NCBI GenBank assembly: GCA_964567745.1 | Contig: CAZMNY010000018.1 | Span: forward strand, 83,927-147,926 | Reading direction: 5' to 3' | From: CAZMNY01 sp964567745 | GTDB lineage: Bacteria; Planctomycetota; Planctomycetia; Pirellulales; Pirellulaceae | Length of the DNA: 64,000 bases | Shown here: positions 12,974 through 22,456 of the stretch, one piece after another | Layout of the letters: each line of letters opens with the position of its first letter | Position numbering within the stretch: the stretch's first letter is position 1 | Notes under the pieces: generated by a model | What the model saw: the letters and a program-made list of their open reading frames with translations, nothing else | Database searches by the model: none | Told to the model about the DNA's origin: nothing | Translations under genes and position numbers: made by a program

Positions 12974-14566
12974 ATGACTCTCCCGAGTCGATGCTACCTG
13001 AAATCGTTTTCGACTTTCCCGCTGATCGTAGCCATTCTGTTGGTTGCGCTGCCAGCCTTTGAACCAGCAGCGTTCGGCCAAGCGGGAAAGGGCGCGTCTT
13101 CTGATGACTGGTTTATCAAGTCGGCTAAGGACAGGAACGAAAAGCTGCAGACGGGAATCAAGGGTGGTGAGAAACGCGACATTATTCCCTCGCTGCCCGG
13201 TATGCCGATTCCACAGTCCGAGCGGATCAAGCCGCCTTCGCCTGATTATCTGTTGGGCAAGGTGAAGTGGGGTAGTGGTGCGATTATCGAGAAGGAGCTG
13301 ACCGAGGACTGGAATCTGGCTCCCAATGACATGCTGGAGTTTCATAAGCGGGCGCGTAGCGCAGGCTTCAAGTATATGCCCACCCAGACGTCGCTCGCCG
13401 AGTTTAGCTACGACCCGGCGCTGATGCCGGCGATCCTGCTGGGGGGCGTTCGTGAGGTGAAATTCACACCGACGGTCATCAATAAACTTCGTCAATACGT
13501 TCTCGATGGCGGGATGATTGTCTGCGACTCGGTGTATGGTTCCCCCTGGTTCTATGAGTCGTCGCTTGAGGTGTTCGATGACATGTTCCCTGAATCGCGA
13601 TTTCGAGTCCTACCACCGGATCACCCTCTCTATCACATCAGTACGGAAATTGACGAAGTCACGTATCGCAGTGGTGGAGAGGGGGAGAATGGCAAGCCGT
13701 TTCTTGAGGCTCTTTATATTGGCAGCCGAATTGGTGTGCTGGTATCGAAGTATGGTCTTGGTTGCGGCTTGGCCGGCGAGATGAAAGTCTTCGACGAACT
13801 GGAGAAAAAGGGGCTGAAACCTAAGGCCTATAGTCAGGAGAGTGCCCGCCAGATTGGCGTGAACCTCGCTCCCTATATCGTCGGATACGGACGCGTGGGT
13901 GAAGCCGAAGGCAAGGCCGAGCTATTCGCCGCAATCGATCAAAACGCTCCAACGTCGGAATTTGTCTTTGCCCAAGTCAAGCACGATGGCCATTGGAATA
14001 CTCATCCAGGTGCGGCGCGACAGTTATTAACCCGACTTGAAAAGGATTCGGCGATTCCCGTGAACCTCAAACGCGTGTCCGTCGACCTTGAGCGCGACGA
14101 CACGTCAGCCTATCCGTTTCTGTTCTTTACCGGCCTCGACGATTTTGTGTTGACCGCCAAGCAAATCCAAGTCTTGCGTAGGCATGTCCATCAGGGTGGA
14201 ACTTTGGTGATCAACAATGGGCTGGGGCTCGCTACGTTTCATCAGGCGGCTGTTCGGGAGATGCGTCGGGTCTTCCCGGCAGACGAATTCAGGCTGCTGC
14301 CGCAAACGCATGAGATATTCCGTTCGCTCCACACAGTCTCGCGTGTGAAATACACCCCGACGCTGCTGAAGGATCAGGGGGAAAAGTTAGGGGGACGTCC
14401 GGTGCTATTTGGAGTGAAAGTTGCCGGGAAACTACGAGTCATTTACAGCCCCTACGACCTTGAAGGGGGCTGGAACGAGGTTCGCTATCCCTTGAGTCGC
14501 GGGTATCAATCGGATTCCGCGAAAAAGCTTGGCAGCAATATCATCATGTATGCCATGACTCATTGA
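12974..14566 (+). CDS. Secreted protein with two DUF4159 domains
   Basis: I chose ATG 12974 because it gives a signal peptide (FSTFPLIVAILLVALPAFEP, cleavage near AAFGQA); upstream in-frame codons run through motif B. The protein is 530 aa. Two DUF4159 units are seen, at about residues 85-290 (VKWGSG...LAPNDMLEFHKRAR, ILLGGVREVKF, LRQYVLDGGMIVCDS) and about 325-530 (FVFAQVKHDG, FLFFTGLDDFVL, LRRHVHQGGTLVINN). DUF4159 has a glutamine-amidotransferase-like fold but no visible catalytic triad, so a binding role is likely. It heads the MoxR/VWA cluster, as often seen in planctomycetes. Confidence 0.75.
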   Translation: MTLPSRCYLKSFSTFPLIVAILLVALPAFEPAAFGQAGKGASSDDWFIKSAKDRNEKLQTGIKGGEKRDIIPSLPGMPIPQSERIKPPSPDYLLGKVKWGSGAIIEKELTEDWNLAPNDMLEFHKRARSAGFKYMPTQTSLAEFSYDPALMPAILLGGVREVKFTPTVINKLRQYVLDGGMIVCDSVYGSPWFYESSLEVFDDMFPESRFRVLPPDHPLYHISTEIDEVTYRSGGEGENGKPFLEALYIGSRIGVLVSKYGLGCGLAGEMKVFDELEKKGLKPKAYSQESARQIGVNLAPYIVGYGRVGEAEGKAELFAAIDQNAPTSEFVFAQVKHDGHWNTHPGAARQLLTRLEKDSAIPVNLKRVSVDLERDDTSAYPFLFFTGLDDFVLTAKQIQVLRRHVHQGGTLVINNGLGLATFHQAAVREMRRVFPADEFRLLPQTHEIFRSLHTVSRVKYTPTLLKDQGEKLGGRPVLFGVKVAGKLRVIYSPYDLEGGWNEVRYPLSRGYQSDSAKKLGSNIIMYAMTH

Positions 14567-14580
14567 GTTTCACGATCATT

Positions 14581-14607
14581 GTCGCCTTTCGTTCCGCGAA
14601 AGTAGCG
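14581..14607. repeat. Palindromic mini-hairpin repeat, copy 1 (single arm)
   Basis: GTCGCCTTTCGTTCCGCGAA then AGTAGCG; it folds as TTTCG(T)-TCC-(G)CGAAA. It lies 16 bases before the MoxR start. Related copies are at 15756, 26286, 29329 and 56581. Confidence 0.75.
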
Positions 14608-14623
14608 CAACAAGAGAATACAC

Positions 14624-15757
14624 ATGACATCCCGCAAATTAGCCTCACTTCCGATCGATCTGTCGCCACGCGAAGCTGTGGAAGACAACTCCGTCGAGGA
14701 TGAGTTGTCGGAAGATGCATTGGAGATGGTCGCGGCTCTCGCTGAAACGCGCAACCGTCTACTGGAGGAAGTGGGACAGGTCATTGTCGGCCAGAGTGAT
14801 GTGCTCGACCAAATCCTGACCGCCCTGTTTGCCAAGGGGCATTGTGTGATGACCGGTGTTCCGGGACTCGCCAAAACGCTGATTGTCAGCAGTCTCGCGA
14901 AGACCCTGTCTCTTCATTTTAAGCGGATCCAATTCACACCCGACCTGATGCCGACGGATATCACCGGGACCATGGTCTTGGCAGAAGGGGACCATGGCGG
15001 CGGCCGGGGGCACCGCTCGTTCGCGTTTCAGAGTGGACCGATTTTCACCAACATGCTGCTTGCTGATGAGATCAATCGAACGCCTCCCAAGACGCAAGCC
15101 GCTCTGCTCGAGGGCATGCAGGAAAGACGTGTGACCGTGGGCGGAGTGACGCATCCGTTGCCCGAGCCGTTTCTTGTCTTGGCCACGCAGAATCCAATTG
15201 AACAAGAAGGAACGTATGCGTTACCGGAAGCGCAACTGGATCGTTTCTTGTTCATGATCAATGTCGATTACCCGTCGCTGGACGAGGAGCAGGAAATCCT
15301 CATCAAGACAACGCTCGATTCGATTCCCCAGTTGGGCTCTCTGCTGACGCGCGACGATATTTTGCGGTTTCAGAATTTGGTTCGGCGTGTGCCGGTGAGT
15401 CGTTATGTGGCGAACTACGCCACTCGTCTTGCCCGTTCAACGCGTCCTGACGACTCCATCGCCCCTGACTTTATTCCCAAATGGGTGCAGTGGGGTTGCG
15501 GCCCACGAGCAGGTCAGGCTTTGTTACTGGCCGCCAAATCCCACGTTCTGCTAAGTGGACGATTCAATGTTTCAGTGCGGGACATTCGCAAGTTTGTTCA
15601 TCCCGTGTTCCGGCACCGCTTTGGCTTGAACTTCACTGCCGTCAGTGAGGGCTACGATACGGATGCGATTATCGACTGGCTGCTCGAGGCCGTGCCGGTG
15701 CTTCATGACGATCAACCAAAGCCAGGGTTATTGGGAAAACTCTGGGGCGGGAGATAG
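14624..15757 (+). CDS. MoxR-family AAA+ ATPase (first copy)
   Basis: The protein is 377 aa. Walker A GVPGLAKTL is near residues 78-86, Walker B MLLADEINRTPPKTQ near 145-158, and the MoxR signature ATQNPIEQEGTYALPEAQLD near 187-206. The extra N-terminal 45 residues are acidic. MoxR ATPases act as chaperones that insert metal or activate VWA-domain partners. The next three genes encode DUF58 and VWA proteins, the classic partners. A second MoxR (26390) lies at the other end of this cluster. Confidence 0.93.
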   Translation: MTSRKLASLPIDLSPREAVEDNSVEDELSEDALEMVAALAETRNRLLEEVGQVIVGQSDVLDQILTALFAKGHCVMTGVPGLAKTLIVSSLAKTLSLHFKRIQFTPDLMPTDITGTMVLAEGDHGGGRGHRSFAFQSGPIFTNMLLADEINRTPPKTQAALLEGMQERRVTVGGVTHPLPEPFLVLATQNPIEQEGTYALPEAQLDRFLFMINVDYPSLDEEQEILIKTTLDSIPQLGSLLTRDDILRFQNLVRRVPVSRYVANYATRLARSTRPDDSIAPDFIPKWVQWGCGPRAGQALLLAAKSHVLLSGRFNVSVRDIRKFVHPVFRHRFGLNFTAVSEGYDTDAIIDWLLEAVPVLHDDQPKPGLLGKLWGGR

Positions 15758-15834
15758 TTGCGTTTCGCTGCGCGAAAGTAGCGCCACAAAAGGAAAGACA
15801 ATAAGACGCTACTTTCGCGGAGCGAAAGGCGACT
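15756..15834. repeat. Palindromic mini-hairpin repeat, copy 2 (paired arms)
   Basis: Left arm ..TTTCGC-TGC-GCGAAAGTAGCG and right arm CGCTACTTTCGCGGAGCGAA then AGGCGACT are inverted relative to each other, with a spacer of about 23 bases. It lies between the MoxR stop and the DUF58 start. Confidence 0.8.
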
Positions 15835-15858
15835 AACAGAAAGCAACCTTGACATAAC

Positions 15859-16749
15859 ATGGCTACGAAATCAGACACTTATAAATACTTGCCATCGAGC
15901 ACGGCCGACCATCTGGGGAATTTGCAGATCGGTGTTACCAAACGGATGGACGTCGGGTTGCAAGGCCGGCACCGCTCTTCAACATTCGGGTCTTCTGTCG
16001 AGTTTGCTGAGTATCGTGAATACATGCAGGGAGATCCGATTGAACGGATCGACTGGAATGTCTATGCCCGTACGGACAGGTACGTGATTCGTCGCTTCCA
16101 TGACGAGGTCAATATTCGGGCGAACGTTTTACTCGATACTTCTGAGAGCATGTCATTCCAGGATATGGGGTCGATGTCCAAAATGGACTACGGCTGCCAT
16201 CTGGCTGCGGCTTTGATGTACGTCATGGTGAACCAGGGCGATTCGACCAGTCTGATCACCTTTGATGATGACTTGCGAAAAACGTACGAGCCCGCTGCGA
16301 CCTTCGGTGCACTTCGGCCGCTGCTGCATGGGCTCGAGGAAATTAAGCCAGCGGGCGAAAGTAACATCCAGCAAGCGCTGTCGAAGGCGACTGAGTTTAT
16401 CCGGGGGCGGTCGCTTGTCGTCGTCATCTCCGACCTGTTGCAAGACCCTCGCGAAACACTCAAGGGCATCGGAAGTCTCTGTTACGCGGGGCATGACGTG
16501 ACCGTCTTTCATGTGTTGGATCCGGCCGAAATTCGCCTGCCGCAAGAGGGATTGATTGAGGTCGAGTTCCTCGAAACGCACGACAAGATGAACGTCGACA
16601 TCGGCGACTTCCGCGACTTATATCTGCAGAGAATCCGGCAGTATTTAGACGATGTTCGCATTGGGTGCACCAACGAGGGGGCCAACTATTTGTTGGTCGA
16701 TACCTCGACGGATATTCATGACGCTTTGCTGAAAAGGGCGACAAGCTGA
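15859..16749 (+). CDS. DUF58 (VWA-like) protein
   Basis: The protein is 296 aa. It has the DUF58 signature FAEYREYMQGDPIERIDWNV and then YARTDRYVIRRFHDEV, leading into a VWA/MIDAS-like DTSESM (about residue 94) with later conserved S/T and D positions (VVVISDLLQD). It lacks the N-terminal membrane helices of long DUF58 proteins, so it is cytoplasmic. It is the usual client of MoxR. Its stop overlaps the next start (TGATG), which shows coupling to the BatA/VWA gene. Confidence 0.9.
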   Translation: MATKSDTYKYLPSSTADHLGNLQIGVTKRMDVGLQGRHRSSTFGSSVEFAEYREYMQGDPIERIDWNVYARTDRYVIRRFHDEVNIRANVLLDTSESMSFQDMGSMSKMDYGCHLAAALMYVMVNQGDSTSLITFDDDLRKTYEPAATFGALRPLLHGLEEIKPAGESNIQQALSKATEFIRGRSLVVVISDLLQDPRETLKGIGSLCYAGHDVTVFHVLDPAEIRLPQEGLIEVEFLETHDKMNVDIGDFRDLYLQRIRQYLDDVRIGCTNEGANYLLVDTSTDIHDALLKRATS

Positions 16750-18920
16750 TGATACCAGGTGCCTCTCTGTTTTTGTATTTACTGCCTCTAGCCGCGGCCC
16801 CCGTGCTGTTTCATCTGTTGATGCGCCGTCAACGTAAGACGGTGATGTTTTCGACACGGATGTTTTTTGACAGCATGAAGCCTCGACTTTCTTTTCATCG
16901 AAAGTTTCGCGAGCCACTGCTCCTGGCGGCCAGGACTCTGCTGCTGTTGTTCCTGCTGCTCGCCTTGGCACGCCTGTCAATCCCAGGACTGAGTGGCGTC
17001 GTTGGATTAAGCGGCCAGCAGGCGGTTGTGATTGTTGTCGACAATTCCAGCTCGATGGCCGGAACCGTCGAGGGCAGTGATCGAACCAAGCTGACTGTGG
17101 CCGTTGAGGGTGCACGTGCCCTGCTGAAGAACATGGACCCTCGCGGCAAGGCCGCGATTGTGTTGCTGGTACCGGACTCAAGTACCGACCGATTTGGTGG
17201 CGGGATGACCACCGACAAAGAGACGCTGATGAGCTTTCTTCAGTCGATCCAGGTCACCGAGGCGACGGGGGATGCTTCCAAAGCGATGCTACGGGCAACG
17301 GCACTGCTCGCCGAAGACTCTCCGGGTGGAGGTGGTTCCATGCATGTATTTACGGATCTTCAGGAAGCGGAATGGAAGACGCCTGCGTTGGCGGCAAATG
17401 ATATGGCCTTAGAGGCGAGCGTCTTCTTGCATCGCGTACCCACCGCCGAAACAAGTTTGCCGAACATCTGTTTGCTCCGAGCCACCGTATCATCGCGCAG
17501 AATCCTGCCGAATCAGCCGTATTCTTTGGAGGTCTTGTTGCGAAATGATGGTGCCAAAGATTTTCAGGTCCGCGTTAACCGCAAAGATTCTGAGCATAGC
17601 GTTGCGGAGATCATCAATGTCGAGATCGGCGCGGGCGCACAGAAGCTAGTGAAGTTACCGCTTCAGCCGAAAACTCCGGGCCGTCATTGGGTCCGCATCT
17701 GGATTGAAGGCGACGGATTTGATGGCGATAACCGCGTCTTTGTTCCCTACATTTGTGAGAGAAAAGGGGATATCTATTTTCTTGGGGAGCAAGAGGCCGG
17801 CACTTTCGGTCTACTGCCGCTCGCCTTTTCGCCCAATGGCGATGGCCGTCTCACTTCCTTAGTGCCAAGCTTTGTGTCCCGGGAGACCATCGAAAGTCGG
17901 TTGCAGCAGAAGACGCCGATGCTGGTGGTCATGACCTGGGCGGATGCGTCGACGTTGGACGACCAAACCAGCGCACTATTGGATCAGTACACGCAGCAGG
18001 GTGGCAACATTTTGGTGCTGCCGGCCGTCAATGCTGGCGAGTCAACGGGCGAATCAACTGGCGCCGCCCCCGCCTGGCTGGGAGCGAAGCGAGGGTCTTT
18101 GAAATCTGTGCCGATCAGTGTGCCGCTGCACGTTGACAACCAGTCATCGCCATTCTGGTCAGACATTCGCGGGCTGGACGGACGCGTTCGCATCGGCAAC
18201 GCGTTTGTGAAACAGTACTATCCGATTTCGCTGGAACAAAATGCCGGCTACGTTGCACTCTTGAGTGCGAATGAAGACCGCGGTCTGTTAGCGATTCGCA
18301 AGCACGGACAAGGCCAGATTGTCGTCAGCGGCATGGCCTTCGGTCGTACGGGTGCCTGGAGCACACTGCCGAGACAAAAGTCCTTTCTGGTCATGGCGCA
18401 GCCGATCGCTTTGGGCGCCGTGTCGAGCTTGTCGAATCAACGTCTGTCGATCGTCGCAGGCCAGTCGCCGCGTTTGTTGCCTGGCGAAGGGAACGAGATG
18501 TCGATCACGACGCTGCTCGGTGACCAGGTCGATTGGTCCGGATTAAAAGACCAGTCTCCGAACTTGGTGCGTGGAGGCGCTTACATCGCCACTCTGGGGA
18601 ACCGCGAAACCTGCTTGACCGTTCTGCCGTCTGAGTTGGAGGGGCACAGTGCCTTTATAGAAGACTCGGAAATCGGCGCGCTCGAAGGCATCCCTCACGG
18701 AGTTAGTATTCTCTCTGACGAAGATGACTTTCGCGACGAGCTAGAACAGTCCATGGCGGGCACCAGTTTGTATTTACCGTTTCTGTTGTTGGCCCTGGCA
18801 TTCATGATGGCTGAGGGATTGCTGGGATCGCCCGCGAAAAAATGGAAAGACAACACCAAGGAGGATTCCGAGCAGAAGCCCTGGGTGACGTCCACGCAAT
18901 CTAGTGGGGAGATTGCTTGA
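16749..18920 (+). CDS. BatA-like membrane protein with VWA domain
   Basis: The protein is 723 aa. The N-terminus is the BatA-type two-helix region (FLYLLPLAAAPVLFHLLMRR, then LLLAARTLLLLFLLLALARL). A VWA domain follows, with MIDAS DNSSSM at about residue 98 and later VFTDLQEAEW. A long beta-rich periplasmic part comes next, and a final membrane helix (LYLPFLLLALAFMMAEGLLG) lies near residue 680. It forms with MoxR, DUF58 and the next gene an envelope complex whose substrate is unknown. It is coupled at both ends by overlapping stop/start codons. Confidence 0.85.
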   Translation: MIPGASLFLYLLPLAAAPVLFHLLMRRQRKTVMFSTRMFFDSMKPRLSFHRKFREPLLLAARTLLLLFLLLALARLSIPGLSGVVGLSGQQAVVIVVDNSSSMAGTVEGSDRTKLTVAVEGARALLKNMDPRGKAAIVLLVPDSSTDRFGGGMTTDKETLMSFLQSIQVTEATGDASKAMLRATALLAEDSPGGGGSMHVFTDLQEAEWKTPALAANDMALEASVFLHRVPTAETSLPNICLLRATVSSRRILPNQPYSLEVLLRNDGAKDFQVRVNRKDSEHSVAEIINVEIGAGAQKLVKLPLQPKTPGRHWVRIWIEGDGFDGDNRVFVPYICERKGDIYFLGEQEAGTFGLLPLAFSPNGDGRLTSLVPSFVSRETIESRLQQKTPMLVVMTWADASTLDDQTSALLDQYTQQGGNILVLPAVNAGESTGESTGAAPAWLGAKRGSLKSVPISVPLHVDNQSSPFWSDIRGLDGRVRIGNAFVKQYYPISLEQNAGYVALLSANEDRGLLAIRKHGQGQIVVSGMAFGRTGAWSTLPRQKSFLVMAQPIALGAVSSLSNQRLSIVAGQSPRLLPGEGNEMSITTLLGDQVDWSGLKDQSPNLVRGGAYIATLGNRETCLTVLPSELEGHSAFIEDSEIGALEGIPHGVSILSDEDDFRDELEQSMAGTSLYLPFLLLALAFMMAEGLLGSPAKKWKDNTKEDSEQKPWVTSTQSSGEIA

Positions 18921-21148
18921 TGCTAGGCATGCTTATTTGGAAACCGCACCTGGGCACGCTGGCAAACAGCTTCATCATCCTGGCTCTGATGGGCTGGCTA
19001 TGTCTGCTGTGGTACCGGTACCGATCGCGTTATGCGGTAGCAAGGACCCTGCAACTGCTGGCTCCGAAATTGGCTTTTACCATTCTCGCAGTTGTCGCGT
19101 TAATGGACCCAGCCTGGCGGAATGTGAAACCATCGGATGATTCTCAAAAAGTTGCGGTCGTGGTGGATGTCTCCACCTCGATGGACGTGGAGGACATGGT
19201 TGTGAAAGACGGCGGGTCGGATTCCCGCGCCAATCGTGCCCAGCGGATTTTGAAAGACATTCAGGGCGAGCTCAAAGGCATCGCCAGTGTGGAGAATTAC
19301 CAGTTTGATATCGACATTCTCGCCGCCGAGGAGGAGCCGGGGAGCGGAACCCGCAAGACCGATTTGGGGAGGACCGTGGTTTCGCTTTCAGAAAAGCCGG
19401 ACCTGTCTGATTGCAAAGCGGTTGTGATAGTCACCGATGGCGGTGACGAAGTGATCCGCAGCGAACGACTTCCTGAGGTACCCATCTATATTGCCGGCAT
19501 CGGAACGGAGCCCTCAACCTGGGATGATTTGGAAATCAGTAATACGGACATCCCTGAAGAAGTGGAACTGGACACGCCTTTCAAGGTTTCTGCGGACATT
19601 GCCGTACACAGTACGTCGGACGAATTCGCGACGAAAACCGCGGAAGTGGGGGTCTCGATCGAGAAACAAGTCGCGGGCCAGTACCAGCAATTGAGCGCCG
19701 TGACGGTGGACCCGAGAAAAAACAATGGGCGGGTGGAGTTCGATCTTCCTGCCGAGGAGGCAGGAGGGGTTTACCACTATCGGTTGTCGGTCAAGGACGT
19801 GGATGGCGAGATGACCGTGCTCAATAACACGCGTGAATTTGCCGTGGACGTCCGCGAGAAGAGCATCAATGTACTCCTGTATGGCAACATGCTGGACGTG
19901 AATTTCTCGATGCTCAAGCGGGAACTCAGCGAGGATGAAACGATCAAGCTGACCTCGGTTTACCGAAAAAATGCCGAGGTGTTTCTGATTGATGGAGCGC
20001 GGCAGGAAGGCGACCAGGTGTTTTCGCGTGGATTTCCCGCGGATGAAGAGGTCCTGGACCTTTATACCTGCATTGTCCTGGGATCCTTCCCGGCCGACTT
20101 TATCAGCCCTGCGTCTTTCGACGCGATCAGAAGGTACGTTGAGGATGGTGGCAACCTTGTTCTGCTTGGAGGTCCCAAGTCCTTTGATAGAGGGGGCTAC
20201 TTCAAAACAGCTCTGGCCCCGCTGATACCCTGGAAGGAAAGCAACGATCCCCGCGGAATCAGCGCGGGACAATTTCCCGTCATGATCCCACCGGAAGGGA
20301 CGGGGCATGGATTGTCTTCCGCCACGGCGGCGATCTTGAAAAGCGTGACGGCTCCCGTGTTCTATTCGGTCAATAAAGTCGGGGCGCGACGAAGCGGTGC
20401 ATTGAGCCTGATGAATGCTTCCGTCGGCTCTCAGATCGTACCCATTGTTGCCCTGCAACCTTATGGCAAAGGCCAGACTCTGGGCGTGGCTACCGATACG
20501 CTCTGGAGATGGTCGCGCATGGAGGGCGATATTTCTGGGGCCTTCGCACAGTTCTGGAGAGATTCCATTCGGTACATGGCCGGTGAGATTGAGGGCGGCC
20601 GATTCCTGACCGTCGCGTGGGATCGCAAGCGATACCGCCCTAGTGAGCAAGGCCACGCGGAGATTGGCATTGTCGGGCGTTATGCCGAAGGGGAAGTTTA
20701 CTTGAAGGGATCGGTCGAGCACGCGGGGACAACTCAGGATCTTTCGATCGTGTTGAAGGATGGCAATGACTTTCAGACCAAAGTATTTTTTCCCGATCGC
20801 GGCGACTACAAGGTCAAGCTCGAGGCGACCCTCGCCGGTGAGCCGCTGGATACTTATGAGCGCGTCATCCGCGTGGGGTCGAATGTCAGCGAAGGCGCAG
20901 ACCTCGCAGTGGATCACCCTTTCCTCGAGAACCTGGCCGCACGCAGTGGTGGCAATTATCAACGGGAAGCCGACGCCGACCAACTGATCCAACGCCTCAA
21001 AGCCATGCTGATGACCAGCGCTGATCCGCATGACACGCCACTGGTGAGAGAGCCCGATCTGTTCGGCGTGCTGCCAGTTTTCATCCTGCTCGTGATGAGC
21101 GTACTGCTTTGGGAATGGGTCCTGCGACGCCGTATGAATATTGTTTAA
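18920..21148 (+). CDS. Membrane VWA / GATase-like protein
   Basis: The protein is 742 aa; I took ATG 18920, which overlaps the previous stop (TTGATG), rather than the TTG three bases earlier. Two membrane helices open the protein (SFIILALMGWLCLLWYRY, LAFTILAVVALMDPAW). A VWA domain follows, with MIDAS DVSTSMD near residue 83 and VVIVTDGGDE. The middle part (about 305-500) has a class-I GATase-like pattern (YVEDGGNLVLLGGPKSFDRG) without a clear nucleophile Cys. A last membrane helix precedes the C-terminus (FVILLVMSVLLWEWVLRRR-like). It is the partner of the preceding BatA-like protein. Confidence 0.82.
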   Translation: MLGMLIWKPHLGTLANSFIILALMGWLCLLWYRYRSRYAVARTLQLLAPKLAFTILAVVALMDPAWRNVKPSDDSQKVAVVVDVSTSMDVEDMVVKDGGSDSRANRAQRILKDIQGELKGIASVENYQFDIDILAAEEEPGSGTRKTDLGRTVVSLSEKPDLSDCKAVVIVTDGGDEVIRSERLPEVPIYIAGIGTEPSTWDDLEISNTDIPEEVELDTPFKVSADIAVHSTSDEFATKTAEVGVSIEKQVAGQYQQLSAVTVDPRKNNGRVEFDLPAEEAGGVYHYRLSVKDVDGEMTVLNNTREFAVDVREKSINVLLYGNMLDVNFSMLKRELSEDETIKLTSVYRKNAEVFLIDGARQEGDQVFSRGFPADEEVLDLYTCIVLGSFPADFISPASFDAIRRYVEDGGNLVLLGGPKSFDRGGYFKTALAPLIPWKESNDPRGISAGQFPVMIPPEGTGHGLSSATAAILKSVTAPVFYSVNKVGARRSGALSLMNASVGSQIVPIVALQPYGKGQTLGVATDTLWRWSRMEGDISGAFAQFWRDSIRYMAGEIEGGRFLTVAWDRKRYRPSEQGHAEIGIVGRYAEGEVYLKGSVEHAGTTQDLSIVLKDGNDFQTKVFFPDRGDYKVKLEATLAGEPLDTYERVIRVGSNVSEGADLAVDHPFLENLAARSGGNYQREADADQLIQRLKAMLMTSADPHDTPLVREPDLFGVLPVFILLVMSVLLWEWVLRRRMNIV

Positions 21149-21159
21149 GCCCGTGGGAT

Positions 21160-21172
21160 AGGCTTCCAGCCT
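21160..21172. repeat. Short palindromic element AGGCT-TCC-AGCCT
   Basis: A 5-bp stem with a TCC triloop lies within GGGATAGGCTTCCAGCCTGT between two genes. The architecture equals that of the larger repeats of this window (stem, TCC loop, stem). Confidence 0.5.
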
Positions 21173-21196
21173 GTCAAAAACACGAGGGAGATGAGC

Positions 21197-22456
21197 ATGA
21201 AAACTAAAATCAACATAACGCTACTCATCGCGATGTTCGCATTGCTGCCGGCAGGCCTGTCGGCACAAGACACGGCGGATAAGCGACACGCGCTTGTGTA
21301 TATGTCAGACGGGACGCAGTACGAGGGGATTGTGCAGCTAACTCCCGGGGTAGATTTTAGGATGACGAAGCTGCCGGGGGACGAAACGGCGACCACCGTG
21401 GATGTCGAAAACATCCGAGCGAAGACCAAAGTCTTTACGTTCAATTTTAACGTCGTCAAAGAAATGACGTTCTCGCCCAACAGCGAGGAGTACCTGAAAA
21501 AATTCAAGATACTCAACATCAGCAACATGGGAGCCGGAGTTAAAAAGGTGAGAGTCGGGTTGGAATATCCCGTGTTAAAGCCGAAGTGCACCGTGGTCTT
21601 CAATAGCGGAGAGACGGTGACCGGTATTGTGGACACGCGCGTCATGTACGTGCGGGTTGTGGAGCCGGACACGGGTTTCGTGACGGGAACGAAGAAGTTC
21701 GTGATGCGATCGAAGTATTCGGGCGAGCCGGGCCAGGGTATGGACGATCTGGTGCATGTCAAACGGATCAAAATGCTGGACGAGGGCCAGCAGTTTACTC
21801 GCAACATGGAAGTCGATTTCCGTTCCTTCAAATTGGATTCGGCCAGCCCCGACAACGGAGTGCGAGCGCTGACGCGGGACACGCTCTCGAAGGTGGTTGT
21901 CCGAAAGGATGCGAGTGGCGGCAAGATGCGGGTGCATTCGACCCTCGGTGAAAACGTCTTTCTGGCGGCTCAGGTCGATGGCAAGTGGGTGGCAGGCTGG
22001 CCCGCCGAAGGGACGAAGCGAACAGACCTTTTTAAATCCGTCGAAACCGAGTTTCTCAAAGTCCAGGATTACTACACCGAGAAGAAACTGCTGGGCATTA
22101 TCTCCGAGGATCGCGACAGGAAAATCACCGCCCTGGTGAGGCTGCGCCGAGACATCGCTGATCCGGAGGCGGCCCTGGCATGGGCGAAGGGCACTGCCTG
22201 GGGGAAGGGTACGCGAAATTTTGAAATGGATGAACACGGTGAGTTGATGGAGTTCTACCGCCTGAGTATCTGGCGGTTTGTGCGAGACAATGAGACGGGA
22301 AAAATGACCTTAGTGGATCGAGGTACTTTTTGTCGCACGCGTATAAAGCTTGAAGAAGAGACACCGGAGATGGGCATTGCGCCAGATCTCTGGCCGGTTG
22401 TCATGAAAGGCGGCAAGCTAATTGTCGGTGGTAAGGATCACGAGATAACACAATGA
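21197..22456 (+). CDS. Secreted hypothetical protein of the MoxR/VWA cluster
   Basis: The protein is 419 aa from ATG 21197, which has GAGGGAG at ideal spacing; an ATG two codons upstream is worse. It has a signal peptide (INITLLIAMFALLPAGLSAQ). The mature part is beta-rich and repeats short strands of the type SDGTQYEGIVQLTPG and NSGETVTGIVDTR, perhaps small barrel-like units. No catalytic motif is seen. Its stop overlaps the start of the next large membrane protein (ATGA-like), so it is part of the same operon. Function unknown. Confidence 0.7.
   Translation: MKTKINITLLIAMFALLPAGLSAQDTADKRHALVYMSDGTQYEGIVQLTPGVDFRMTKLPGDETATTVDVENIRAKTKVFTFNFNVVKEMTFSPNSEEYLKKFKILNISNMGAGVKKVRVGLEYPVLKPKCTVVFNSGETVTGIVDTRVMYVRVVEPDTGFVTGTKKFVMRSKYSGEPGQGMDDLVHVKRIKMLDEGQQFTRNMEVDFRSFKLDSASPDNGVRALTRDTLSKVVVRKDASGGKMRVHSTLGENVFLAAQVDGKWVAGWPAEGTKRTDLFKSVETEFLKVQDYYTEKKLLGIISEDRDRKITALVRLRRDIADPEAALAWAKGTAWGKGTRNFEMDEHGELMEFYRLSIWRFVRDNETGKMTLVDRGTFCRTRIKLEEETPEMGIAPDLWPVVMKGGKLIVGGKDHEITQ

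Noticed and set aside
19514..21031. Long minus-strand open frame of 505 codons opposite the VWA/GATase-like gene
   Set aside because: It lies wholly inside a well-supported + strand gene with membrane and VWA motifs; GC-rich DNA gives long antisense frames.
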